Below are positions 7,276-14,891 of a stretch of 64,000 bases of DNA, piece by piece. Below the pieces are notes generated by a model. That model searched no databases. It had not been told where the DNA came from and saw only the letters and a program-made list of their open reading frames with translations. Source of the DNA: DASQJL01 sp036380835 (GTDB lineage: Bacteria; Eisenbacteria; RBG-16-71-46; SZUA-252); contig DASVDZ010000005.1 in the NCBI GenBank assembly GCA_036380835.1, positions 1 to 64,000 of the forward strand. The letters run 5' to 3'. The position numbers were made by a program, and so were the translations under genes. Each line of letters begins with the position of its first letter. Position 1 is the stretch's first letter.

Positions 7276-8241
7276 ATGGCCATCGGCGCGGACCAGGCGC
7301 AGCAGGGCCACCGGTACACGCGGGGGATGCGCTCGAGCCTGATCGGCCTCGGCGTCAACCTGATCCTCGCCGCGGGTAAGCTCGCGGCCGGAATCGTCGG
7401 CACCTCCTACGCGCTGATCGCCGACGCGATCGAGTCGCTCGGCGACTCCCTGGGGTCGATCATCGTGTGGCGCGGCCTCCAGATCGCGCAGCGCCCCCCG
7501 GACCACAACCACCCCTATGGGCACGGCAAGGCCGAGCCGATCGCCGCGGCGTTCGTCTCGGTTCTCCTCCTCGGCGCCGGCGTCGGCATCGCGATCCAGG
7601 CGTCGCAGGAGATCGCGGCGCCGCACCGGGCGCCCCGGCCCTTCACGCTGGCCGTGGTGCTCGGCGTGGTCGTCGTCAAGGAGCTGATGTTCCGGTTCCT
7701 CGCGCGGGTGGGGAGCGAGACGGGGAGCCGCGCGGTCCGAACCGACGCCTGGCACCACCGGAGCGACGCCATCACGTCGTTCGCCGCGGCGATCGGGATC
7801 GCGATCGCCGTCTTCGGTGGCCGCGGGTGGGAGCGCGCCGACGCCTGGGCGGCCCTCTTCGCGAGCGCCATCATCCTCTGGAACGGCGCGCGGCTCCTCC
7901 GCCCGGCCGTCGAGGAGCTGATGGACCAGAGCCTCGCGACCAGCGACCTGGTCGAGGAGCTGACGCGCGTGGCCGAGGCCCGGGCCGGCGTCTACAAGGT
8001 GGAGAAACTATTGATGCGGAAAATGGGTCTATACTATGTGGCGGACATGCACTTGGAGGTGGATCCCGAGATGACGGTGCGGGAGAGCCACTCCCTCGCG
8101 CATGGCGTGAAGGAGGACGTGCAGCGGTGCCTCCCGCAGGTCGTCGAGGTGACGATCCACGTGGAGCCCGCGTACGACTTGGCGAGGGACTCGCGCTCGT
8201 CCGCGACGGGGCCGGACGAAGGCGACCCTCCCGCACCTTGA
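7276..8241 (+). CDS. Cation diffusion facilitator (CDF) family metal transporter
   Basis: 321 residues. It has the six-helix CDF membrane domain followed by a cytoplasmic dimerisation domain. Metal-site patterns are visible in helix 2 (ADAIESLGDSLGS) and helix 5 (DAWHHRSDAITS). The HNHPYGHGKAEPIAA loop after helix 2 is standard. The C-terminal ferredoxin-like domain (about 215-305) includes YYVADMHLEVDPEMTVRESH. It probably exports a divalent ion such as Zn, Fe or Mn; the ion cannot be told from sequence. AGGAGG precedes the ATG at 7276. The last bases overlap the -35 box of the tRNA-Ser promoter. Confidence 0.9.
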   Translation: MAIGADQAQQGHRYTRGMRSSLIGLGVNLILAAGKLAAGIVGTSYALIADAIESLGDSLGSIIVWRGLQIAQRPPDHNHPYGHGKAEPIAAAFVSVLLLGAGVGIAIQASQEIAAPHRAPRPFTLAVVLGVVVVKELMFRFLARVGSETGSRAVRTDAWHHRSDAITSFAAAIGIAIAVFGGRGWERADAWAALFASAIILWNGARLLRPAVEELMDQSLATSDLVEELTRVAEARAGVYKVEKLLMRKMGLYYVADMHLEVDPEMTVRESHSLAHGVKEDVQRCLPQVVEVTIHVEPAYDLARDSRSSATGPDEGDPPAP

Positions 8242-8266
8242 CCGTGCCCCGCCGCGCCGGTACTAT
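8238..8266 (+). promoter_or_regulatory. Promoter for tRNA-Ser(GCT)
   Basis: -35 TTGACC (8238-8243), 17-bp spacer, -10 TACTAT (8261-8266). Expected start of transcription is near 8273, about 25 nt before the tRNA. It starts inside the last codons of the CDF gene. Confidence 0.75.
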
Positions 8267-8297
8267 CACTCGGCTCGCGGATGGTCCAAGTTCGTGG

Positions 8298-8389
8298 GGA
8301 GAGGTGGCCGAGTGGCTGAAGGCGGCGGTTTGCTAAACCGTTGTAGGACTAAAAGCCTACCGGAGGTTCGAATCCTCTCCTCTCCGCCA
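8298..8389 (+). tRNA. tRNA-Ser (anticodon GCT)
   Basis: Acceptor GGAGAGG pairs with CCTCTCC. The anticodon loop is TTGCTAA (GCU, reading AGC/AGU), with a long variable arm, a T-arm with GGTTCGAATCC, discriminator G and encoded CCA. It is followed by tRNA-Arg after 32 bp, probably in one transcript. Confidence 0.95.
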
Positions 8390-8421
8390 CTGACCCATCG
8401 CCGTGGGGCGCGCAGCGGTAC

Positions 8422-8498
8422 GGGCCCATAGCTCAACTGGATAGAGTGTCTGACTACGGATCAGAAGGTTGGGGGTTCAAATCCTCCTGGGCCCGCCA
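8422..8498 (+). tRNA. tRNA-Arg (anticodon ACG)
   Basis: Acceptor GGGCCCA pairs with TGGGCCC. The anticodon arm is TCTGA-CTACGGA-TCAGA, giving ACG, whose A34 would be the substrate of the TadA deaminase encoded about 770 bp downstream. The T-arm contains GGGGGTTCAAATCC, and CCA is encoded. Confidence 0.95.
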
Positions 8499-8564
8499 CC
8501 CGATCCGCCAGCGCGCCGTGAAGAGTCGCCTCACGCAGGGACCAGCCCCGAAGAGGGTACGCCG

Positions 8565-9233
8565 ATGAACCAGCCACGAACGTCCCGAGCCATCCTGGCG
8601 ATGGCCGTCCTCGCGTTCTTCCTCCCGTCCTTCGCCCTGGCCGCCAAGAACGACGACTCGGGAAAGGGCGGGAAACCGCTCCGAGTCGCGATCCTTCCCT
8701 TCGTGAACTCGACGCAGGAGATCGGCGCCACGAAGATGATGGACGACGTCATGCGGGACCAGCTCAAGGAGGTTTCGCGCGCGATCTTCCTCATGCCGGG
8801 CGACGTCGAGCGCATCCTGAGCGGGCTCGATCAGCTCGGGAAGGTGGACCTGATCACCGATCGGTGGGCGAAGTACCGGACGCTCGACTCGACCGCGGTC
8901 ACGGGTCTCGACTCGCTCCTCACGGTCGACGCGATCCTCTGCGTGAAGATCAGCGAGTGGGAGAACCACCGCGTTCCGGTCGTCGGGATGGGACAGTCGA
9001 GCGCGACGGTCGGGCTCTCGTTCGCCCTCTACGACATCGCCACGAAGAAGCTCCTCTGGTCCAAGGATCCTCGGGAGCAGCGGTTCGGGGCCGAGCTCGA
9101 TCCGGCCACCGGCAGCGCGAACTACGACGAGACGGGCGTCATCCAGCGGAAGTCCGACAACCAGCCGCCGCGCTACGAAGCCGTGGCCGGCGACCTGGTG
9201 CGCGACGCGTTCAAGAAGTTCCCCCAGAAGTAA
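8565..9233 (+). CDS. Exported protein, possibly LpoB/CsgG-like assembly fold
   Basis: The ATG at 8565 gives a clean signal peptide (AILAMAVLAFFLPSFALA, then AKNDD), so I choose it over an in-frame start at 8469 that would overlap tRNA-Arg. The mature part begins with a strand like those opening CsgG/LpoB/TolB-N-type domains (PLRVAILPFVNSTQEIGAT) and then alternates helix and strand (MMDDVMRDQLKEVSRAIFLM, TVDAILCVKISEW). There is no lipobox cysteine. It is likely periplasmic, and the fold suggestion is weak. It sits between tRNA-Arg and tadA. Confidence 0.6.
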   Translation: MNQPRTSRAILAMAVLAFFLPSFALAAKNDDSGKGGKPLRVAILPFVNSTQEIGATKMMDDVMRDQLKEVSRAIFLMPGDVERILSGLDQLGKVDLITDRWAKYRTLDSTAVTGLDSLLTVDAILCVKISEWENHRVPVVGMGQSSATVGLSFALYDIATKKLLWSKDPREQRFGAELDPATGSANYDETGVIQRKSDNQPPRYEAVAGDLVRDAFKKFPQK

Positions 9234-9267
9234 CCGTCCCGAGACCGTGGTGATCGGCGCGAACGCG

Positions 9268-9744
9268 ATGGACGAGCGCTTCCTCGAAGCGGCGCTCGTC
9301 GAGGCACGCGCCGCGGCGGCGGAGGGGGAGGTGCCCGTCGGCGCGGTGGTCGTCTGGGACGGCCGCGTCATCGGCCGCGGCCGGAATCGCGTCGAGGCCG
9401 CCCAGGACCCGACCGCCCACGCCGAGATCCTCGCCATCGGCGCGGCCTGCCAGACCGTGAAGACCTGGCGCCTCGACGAGGCGACCCTGTACGTGACCCT
9501 CGAGCCGTGCCACATGTGCGCCGGGGCGATCGTGCTGGCGCGCGTGAGCCGCGTCGTCTTCGGCGCGCGCGACCCCAAGGCGGGGGCGTGCGGCTCCCTC
9601 GCCATGGTGCCCCAGGATTTGCGGCTCAATCATCGCGCCGAAATCGTCCCCGGCGTGATGGCCGAGGAGTGCGGGCTCGTGCTGGAGGAATTCTTCCGAA
9701 GCCGCCGCCGCGCCGCGAACAACCGCCTGGAAACGGAGCCATGA
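9268..9744 (+). CDS. tadA: tRNA-specific adenosine deaminase TadA
   Basis: 158 residues from the ATG at 9268 (MDERFLEAAL), the usual beginning of TadA; a GTG at 9247 would add seven residues. The zinc and catalytic motifs of the cytidine/deoxycytidylate deaminase fold are present: TAHAEIL (catalytic Glu) and LEPCHMCAGA (two Cys ligands). The enzyme converts A34 to inosine in tRNA-Arg(ACG), the gene for which is just upstream at 8422. The order tadA, SRP RNA, dnaX, ebfC, recR is the same as in many Firmicutes. The 3' end overlaps a possible -10 (TATTCT at 9751) for the next tRNA. Confidence 0.93.
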   Translation: MDERFLEAALVEARAAAAEGEVPVGAVVVWDGRVIGRGRNRVEAAQDPTAHAEILAIGAACQTVKTWRLDEATLYVTLEPCHMCAGAIVLARVSRVVFGARDPKAGACGSLAMVPQDLRLNHRAEIVPGVMAEECGLVLEEFFRSRRRAANNRLETEP

Positions 9745-9763
9745 TTCGCGTATTCTCTCGCGC

Positions 9764-9853
<90 letters not shown>

Positions 9854-9899
9854 TCATGAGCGCGGCGCGCGAGGGAGTGCGCGTGCACCTTGGCTCCCC

Positions 9900-9989
9900 G
9901 GAGAGATGTCCGAGTGGCTGAAGGAGCACGGTTGGAAACCGTGTAAGCATGAAAGTGCTTCGAGGGTTCGAATCCCTCTCTCTCCGCCA
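9900..9989 (+). tRNA. tRNA-Ser (anticodon GGA)
   Basis: Acceptor GGAGAGA pairs with TCTCTCC. The anticodon arm is CACGG-TTGGAAA-CCGTG (GGA, reading UCC/UCU), with a long variable arm, T-arm GGGTTCGAATCCC and encoded CCA. Its acceptor and T arms match those of the tRNA-Ser(CGA) 46 bp upstream, which suggests tandem duplication. Confidence 0.95.
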
Positions 9990-10016
9990 TACCGTGGTCC
10001 CAACATTCGATATCGT

Positions 10017-10092
10017 GGGGATGTAGCTCAGTTGGGAGAGCGCCTCGTTCGCAACGAGGAGGTCACCGGTTCGATCCCGGTCATCTCCACCA
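10017..10092 (+). tRNA. tRNA-Ala (anticodon CGC)
   Basis: Acceptor GGGGATG pairs with CATCTCC and contains the G3:U70 wobble pair that identifies alanine tRNAs. The anticodon arm is CCTCG-TTCGCAA-CGAGG (CGC, reading GCG). The T-arm is CCGGTTCGATCCCGG, discriminator A, and CCA is encoded. Confidence 0.95.
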
Positions 10093-10166
10093 AAGTTCCA
10101 AGCCGAGGGCGATCCGCCCCCGGGCCGCGGAGACCGGGACTGGCCTCCTCGTGGCTCGGCGTTGAC

Positions 10167-10263
10167 GGTTAGTTCCCGCGCAATCAAGCGTCACGAACCC
10201 CGCCAGGACCGGAAGGTAGCAGCGGTCAGTGATCTCCTTGATGTGCCGCGGAGTCGACTGACC
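10167..10263 (+). ncRNA. ffs: Signal recognition particle RNA, small bacterial (4.5S-like) type
   Basis: It contains the conserved apical domain ACCGGAAGGTAGCAGCGGT, close to the universal CCGGAAGG...AGCAGC motif that binds Ffh. Flanking arms pair over most of the length: GGTTAGTTCC with GGAGTCGACTGACC, and GCGCAATCAAG with CTTGATGTGC. The length of about 97 nt fits the short hairpin type. Its place directly before dnaX is conserved (scr-dnaX in Bacillus). It partners the SRP receptor FtsY encoded at 46818. Ends are set by pairing and are good to a few bases. Confidence 0.9.
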
Positions 10264-10327
10264 CGAGCCGGGACCGGGGGGGCCGTTTTCCCCCGCCTTC
10301 GCGGGGCGTCACACCCTGGAGCGACCC

Positions 10328-12144
10328 GTGTCCCACCTCGCACTCGCCCGGAAGTACCGCCCGCAGCGCTTCGGCGACCTGGTCGGCCAGGACGCCCTCC
10401 GGACGACGCTCGAGCGCGCCGTGGCCACGAATCGCGTGGCGCACGCCTACCTCTTCGCCGGCCCGCGCGGGAGCGGCAAGACGACGACCGCGCGGCTGAT
10501 CGCGAAGGCGCTGAACTGCGAGCGAAGGAAGGACGGCGAGCCCGAGCCCTGCAACGAGTGCCGCTCCTGCCTCGAGATCACCGCCGGGACCTCGCTCGAC
10601 GTGCTCGAGATCGACGGCGCCTCGAACCGGGGCATCGAGGAGATCCGTAACCTCCGCGAGAACGTGAAGTACTCCCCGTCGGGCGGGAAGTCGAAGGTCT
10701 ACATCATCGACGAGGCCCACCAGCTCACCGACTTCGCCTGGAACGCCCTCTTGAAGACGCTCGAGGAGCCGCCCGCGCACGTGCGGTTCGTCTTCGCGAC
10801 CACCGAGCCGCTCGAGGTTCCCGACACCATCGCCTCGCGGTGCCAGGTCTTCGAGTTCCGTCGCCTGAAGAGCGCGGAGCTGATCGCCCATCTGAACGCG
10901 ATCGCGGCGCTCGAGCGGGTCCGCCTCGACGAGGACGCCGCCGCGCTCATCGCGCGCGCCTCGGAAGGATCGGTCCGCGACGCCCTCTCCCGCCTCGACC
11001 AGACGCTCTCGGTCTCGCCCGAGGGGGTGACCGCCGAGGCGGTCGCGCAGGCGCTCGGCCTGGCGGGGCTCGAGGCCTACTTCGACCTGGGCGCCGCCAT
11101 CGCGGCGCGCGATCCGAAGGGGGCCATCGAGACGCTCGACCGGCTCTACGACGCCGGGATGGACGTCGAGGAGATGGCCGACGGCCTCACGCACCACCTG
11201 CGCCAGCTCATGCTCCTCGCGGTCGACCGCTCGCTCGAGCGGCTGATCGACGCGGCCCCGGCCGATCGCGAGCGGTACGCCGCGCAGGCGGTCTCGTTCC
11301 GCGCGAACGACCTGAGCGCGATGCTGGCGCTCCTCCTCGAGAGCCGCGGCGCGCTTCGGCGGGCGGAGGCGCCGCGCGCCCTGCTCGAGGTCTGCCTGAT
11401 CGAGATCTGCACCATGCCGACCGCGGCGCCGATCGACGACCTGATCCGCCGGCTCGAGGCGATCGAATCGCGGCTCGGCGGCGGGACCGCGGCTCCGCCC
11501 GGCGGCGCCGAGACGCCGCGCGCCGAACGCCGCGCCGCGCCGGCCGCCGCGCGCGCTCCGGCACCGCTGCGCGCTTCGGCGCCGGCCCCCGCGCCCGCGC
11601 CGCCGCTCGCGCCCGCGCCGGTTGCGCCCGCGCCGCCGCCGCCGGTCGCCGTCGCGGCTTCGGCCACTGCCGCGCCTCACCCGCGCCGGAGCGCCAGGGT
11701 GGGGAAGAGCCGGCGGCCGCCTTGGACGAGGTCGCCCGGTTCAAGGCGGCCGTCGAGCGCGTGAAGGAACGGAAGCTCCTGCTCGGGACCTGTCTCGAGG
11801 AGGGGGCGTTCCTCGGCGTCGCGGGGGGCGCGGTGCGCGTCGCGCTTTCCGGGGAGCACTCGTTCCACAAGGCGATGCTCGAGATGAAGGAGAACCGCGA
11901 GATCCTGAACCAGGAGCTGGAGCGGCAGTTCGGCCGCGGCGCCTCGATCCACTGCGTCGTGGGCGGCGCGGAGGGCGCCCCGAACCGGATCCGCGCGGAG
12001 CGGGCCGCCGAGGCGCTCGCCGAGGCCGCGGACGAGGCGGAGTCGGAGGCGCCGGAGGCACCGGCGTCGATGGTGCGCCGGATCGTCGACATCTTCGACG
12101 GCGAGATCCTCGACCCCGGCGCGCGAGGGAGCGGAGCGGCGTGA
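10328..12144 (+). CDS. dnaX: DNA polymerase III subunits gamma/tau (dnaX), reading frame changes by -1
   Basis: The GTG at 10328 opens a frame encoding the clamp-loader ATPase: Walker A GPRGSGKT (45-52), zinc cysteines at 64, 75, 78 and 81, Walker B DEAH (128-131), and the sensor/arginine-finger region SRCQVFEFRR. A low-complexity Ala/Pro linker starts near residue 390. The first frame continues only to the stop at 11762-11764 (478 residues) and ends in an unnatural RRPPWTRSPGSRRPSSA tail. The natural continuation (EEPAAALDEVARFKAAVERV onward, about 145 residues) lies in the -1 frame and ends at 12144. That end overlaps the ebfC start by 4 bp (GTGA), showing it is the real gene end. A programmed -1 shift or a missing base near 11701-11704 would join them. 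Unlike E. coli, the zero frame would here give the short form. Confidence 0.88.
11640..11764 (+). other. dnaX frame-change zone
   Basis: Zero-frame codons run GCC AGG GTG GGG AAG AGC and reach a stop at 11762. The -1 frame gives GAA GAG CCG GCG GCC and the expected tau continuation. GGGG at 11701-11704 allows one-base slippage (GGG re-pairs in -1), but the classical A-AAA-AAG heptamer is absent. The alternative is one G lost from the tract by mutation or sequencing error. Confidence 0.6.
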
Positions 12145-12452
12145 ACATCCAGGCGATGCTGAAGCAGGCGCAGGCCCTCCAGGCCAAGGTGGCCCAGGTC
12201 CAGGAGGAGCTGAAGACCCGCGAGATGGTCGGCACGTCGGGGGGCGGCAAGGTCAAGGTGACGATGAACGGCGGCCAGGAGGTCGTCTCGATCTCGATCG
12301 ATCCCGACGTCGTGAATCCCGCGGAGGCGGACCTCCTCGAGGACCTGGTCGTGGCGGCGTTCCGGGACGCGCGCGCCAAGATCACGCGCCTGATCGAAGA
12401 GGAAATGAGCCGCGTCACCGGCGGCATGGGGCTGCCGCCGGGCCTCTTCTAG
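12141..12452 (+). CDS. ebfC: YbaB/EbfC family nucleoid-associated protein
   Basis: 103 residues from a GTG that overlaps the dnaX stop (GTGA). The family pattern is clear: a long N-terminal helix (MLKQAQALQAKVAQVQEELK), then the GGGKVKVTMNGGQEVVSISI sheet with a PDVVNP segment, and a second helix LVVAAFRDARAKI. It ends GGMGLPPGLF, as in most homologues. The dimer binds DNA and is nearly always encoded between dnaX and recR, as here. Start choice follows the coupling to dnaX and the usual length. Confidence 0.92.
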   Translation: MNIQAMLKQAQALQAKVAQVQEELKTREMVGTSGGGKVKVTMNGGQEVVSISIDPDVVNPAEADLLEDLVVAAFRDARAKITRLIEEEMSRVTGGMGLPPGLF

Positions 12453-12467
12453 CCGGTTCGATCCCCG

Positions 12468-13070
12468 ATGCAGTACTCGAGCGCCCTCCTCGAATCCCTC
12501 ATCACCGAGCTGACGCGGCTCCCCGGCCTGGGGAGGAAGTCGGCCCAGCGGATCGCCTTCCACCTCCTCCGCGCCACCGAGGGAGACGCCCGGCGCCTGG
12601 CGCAGGCGATCCTCGACTTGAAAGCCCGCGTCGTCGACTGCGAGATCTGCGGGAACGTCACCGAGACCCAGCCGTGCGCGCTCTGCGCCGACCCCCGCCG
12701 CGACGGCTCCATCCTCTGCGTGGTGGAGCAGGCGATGGACGTGCTCGCGCTCGAGCGGACCGGCGAGTTCCGCGGGCGCTACCACGTCCTCCAGGGGGCC
12801 CTGTCGCCCGTGGACGGCATCGGGCCCGAGCAGCTCCACTTGGACGGGCTCTTGAAGCGCGTCCGGGCGGGGGGCGTCGCGGAGGTGATCGTGGCGACCA
12901 ATCCGACCGCTCAGGGGGAGGCGACCGCCCTCTACATCGCCCGGCTCCTCCAGCCGATCGCGAACCTCAAGGTGACCCGCATCGCGCGCGGCGTGCCGAT
13001 GGGATCCGACCTGGAATTCTCCGACCAGGTCACCCTGGCGCGCGCCCTGAGCGGTCGCAAGGAAATCTAA
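12468..13070 (+). CDS. recR: Recombination mediator RecR
   Basis: 200 residues, the normal length. A helix-hairpin-helix (TRLPGLGRKSAQRIAFHLL) is followed by the four-cysteine zinc finger (C58, C61, C70, C73) and a Toprim domain with VVEQAMDVLALERTGEFRGR and the late VIVATNPTAQGEATALYIAR. The C-terminus carries RIARGVPMGSDLEFSDQVTL, the Walker-B-like region. RecR acts with RecF and RecO to load RecA on gapped DNA. It is the last gene of the dnaX-ebfC-recR block, 15 bp after ebfC. Confidence 0.95.
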   Translation: MQYSSALLESLITELTRLPGLGRKSAQRIAFHLLRATEGDARRLAQAILDLKARVVDCEICGNVTETQPCALCADPRRDGSILCVVEQAMDVLALERTGEFRGRYHVLQGALSPVDGIGPEQLHLDGLLKRVRAGGVAEVIVATNPTAQGEATALYIARLLQPIANLKVTRIARGVPMGSDLEFSDQVTLARALSGRKEI

Positions 13071-13095
13071 CTACGTCACTTGGGGCACTTTCTCC

Positions 13096-13123
13096 TTGAC
13101 CCGACGGTCGGACGTGCTACGGT
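13096..13123 (+). promoter_or_regulatory. Promoter for the roadblock-mglA operon
   Basis: -35 TTGACC (13096-13101), 16-bp spacer, -10 TACGGT (13118-13123). It lies just downstream of recR and leaves a leader of about 165 nt before the ATG at 13298. The rest of the 227-bp gap shows nothing else I can support. Confidence 0.55.
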
Positions 13124-13297
13124 TCGCCCGATTCCTTGAAGAGAATGGCGCGCGACGCAGGTAGCGCCGGTATCGGGGTGTGGGGACGTCGGTCTCGCCG
13201 CGTGTTTTCGCGAGGGCCAGGGCAGGACACCCCTCCTGAGCGAGCGGCGGGCTCGATTTGCCGCGTGGCAGGCCCGCGTGTCCAAGGAGCGAGGACG

Positions 13298-13801
13298 ATG
13301 GTCAAGGGAAACTGGGCCCTCTTCGAGGAAGACTTCTGGTCGATCAATCAGATCCTGCAGACGCTTTCGCGCAGCGCCAGCTCGCGCAGCGTGATGCTGA
13401 TCGACAAGACCGGCCAGCTGATCAATTCCATCGGCGAGCCCCCCGGATTCGACGTCACCTCCTTCTCGTCGCTCGCGGCCGCCGACTTCGCCGCGAACGC
13501 CCAGCTCGCCGAGATGGTCGGCGAGAAGGATTTCGCGACCCTGGTCCATCAGGGGGCGAACGAGAGCCTCTACCTCTCCATGATCGCGAACCGCGTGATC
13601 CTGGTGGTGCTCTTCGACAAGAAGACCTCCCTCGGCCTCGTGCGGCTCAAGGCGCGCCGGGCCGGCGAGGAGCTGCTCGTCGTCCTGAACCGCCTGTTCA
13701 ACAAGCTGCAGTACCGGAACGAGGAGATCGTGTCGACCAGCCTGGGAGCCGATTTCCAGGCGGAAGCCGAAAGCGAGATCGACAGCCTGTTCCAGGACTG
13801 A
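13298..13801 (+). CDS. Roadblock/LC7-domain protein (MglB-like partner of MglA)
   Basis: 167 residues from the ATG at 13298, preceded by AAGGAG-CGAGGACG. The central part reads as a roadblock domain: helix FWSINQILQTLSRSASSRSV, strand MLIDKTGQLINSIG, then helix LAAADFAANAQLAEMVGEKD and strand pair SLYLSMIANRVILVVLFDKK, then a C-terminal helix LVVLNRLFNKLQ. Roadblock proteins of this type act as GTPase-activating partners for the small Ras-like GTPase MglA. The mglA-like gene starts 16 bp later, so a pair in one operon is likely. The acidic tail (EAESEIDSLFQD) is beyond the core fold. Confidence 0.8.
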   Translation: MVKGNWALFEEDFWSINQILQTLSRSASSRSVMLIDKTGQLINSIGEPPGFDVTSFSSLAAADFAANAQLAEMVGEKDFATLVHQGANESLYLSMIANRVILVVLFDKKTSLGLVRLKARRAGEELLVVLNRLFNKLQYRNEEIVSTSLGADFQAEAESEIDSLFQD

Positions 13802-13817
13802 GGAGCTCGAACGCTTC

Positions 13818-14396
13818 GTGTCGCTGATCAACTACTCGTCCCGCGAGATCAACTGCAAGATCGTCTACTACGGTCCCGGACTCTGCGGGAAGACGACCAA
13901 CCTCCAGCACATCTACTCGCGCGTGCCCCAGGAGACGCGCGGCAAGATGATCTCCCTCGCGACCGAGATGGACCGGACCCTCTTCTTCGACTTCCTGCCG
14001 CTCGAGCTGGGCCAGATCCGGGGCTTCCGCACGCGGTTCCACCTCTACACCGTGCCGGGCCAGGTCTACTACAACGCGAGCCGGAAGCTGATCCTGAAGG
14101 GCGTCGACGGGATCGTCTTCGTGGCCGACTCGCAGATCGACCGCTTCGAGGCGAACATCGAGAGCCTCCTCAACATGCAGGACAACCTGGCCGAGCACGG
14201 GCTCACGCCGGAGAAGGTGCCGATCGTGATGCAGTACAACAAGCGCGACCTGCCCCGCGTCGTCGGCGTTCCCGATCTCGAGAAGGAGTTGAATCCCCAG
14301 CAGGCTCCGTATTTCGAGGCCGTCGCGCTCCGCGGCACCGGCGTCTTCGACACGCTGAAGCTCGCCTGCAAGCTGGTCCTGAAGCAGCTCGGCTGA
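13818..14396 (+). CDS. mglA: MglA-like small Ras-family GTPase
   Basis: 192 residues from GTG. The P-loop is GPGLCGKT (19-26), the switch region holds the MglA-type sequence HLYTVPGQVYYNASRKLIL in place of the usual DxxG, and NKRD gives base specificity. The sequence matches the bacterial MglA group, which sets front-rear polarity for gliding or type IV pilus motility in Myxococcus, and controls similar polarity in Thermus and Bdellovibrio. The adjacent roadblock protein is the expected partner. No motility machinery genes are in the window, so the process controlled here is not known. The pgpA gene follows after 7 bp. Confidence 0.9.
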   Translation: MSLINYSSREINCKIVYYGPGLCGKTTNLQHIYSRVPQETRGKMISLATEMDRTLFFDFLPLELGQIRGFRTRFHLYTVPGQVYYNASRKLILKGVDGIVFVADSQIDRFEANIESLLNMQDNLAEHGLTPEKVPIVMQYNKRDLPRVVGVPDLEKELNPQQAPYFEAVALRGTGVFDTLKLACKLVLKQLG

Positions 14397-14403
14397 TCCC
14401 GTC

Positions 14404-14880
14404 GTGCGCCGGCTCGCCCTGATCGTCGCCACGGGGTTCGGTCTCGGGCGCTTGCCGGTCGCGCCCGCGACGTGGGCCTCGGCGGCGGTCGCGCTCCTCC
14501 TCTTCCTCCTCCCCGCGCCGTTCCTCGCGCCCGCCCCGCTCGGCGTCGCGATCGTCGCCGTCACGGCGATCGGGGTCTGGGCGAGCCACCAGGCCGAGAA
14601 GGATCTGGGCCGGGACGCCCATCCGATCGTGATCGACGAGGTCGTGGGAATGCTGATCGCGGTCTGGTCGATCCCGGCCGGAAGCGTCCCGAGGAATCCG
14701 TTCCTCCTCCTCGGCGCGGCCTTCCTCCTCTTCCGCGTGCTCGACGTCGTGAAGCCGTTCCCGATCCGCCAGTCGCAGCGGCTCCCCGGCGGCTGGGGCG
14801 TGGTCGTCGACGACGTGCTGGCGGGCCTCGCCACCAACCTGATCCTGCGCTTCGCCGTTCGCGCGGGAGCCCCCTTCTAG
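14404..14880 (+). CDS. pgpA: Phosphatidylglycerophosphatase A
   Basis: 158 residues from GTG. The family landmarks are present: LALIVATGFGLGRLPVAPAT at the N-terminus (the GxGxxPxAPGT-like motif), HPIVIDEVVGMLIAVW in the middle, and FRVLDVVKPFPIRQSQRLPG followed by GVVVDDVLAGLATN. Three or four membrane helices are predicted. It dephosphorylates phosphatidylglycerol phosphate to phosphatidylglycerol at the inner membrane. pgpA next to cinA is a common bacterial pair, and cinA follows after 11 bp. Confidence 0.92.
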   Translation: MRRLALIVATGFGLGRLPVAPATWASAAVALLLFLLPAPFLAPAPLGVAIVAVTAIGVWASHQAEKDLGRDAHPIVIDEVVGMLIAVWSIPAGSVPRNPFLLLGAAFLLFRVLDVVKPFPIRQSQRLPGGWGVVVDDVLAGLATNLILRFAVRAGAPF

Positions 14881-14891
14881 CGGGACGAGGC

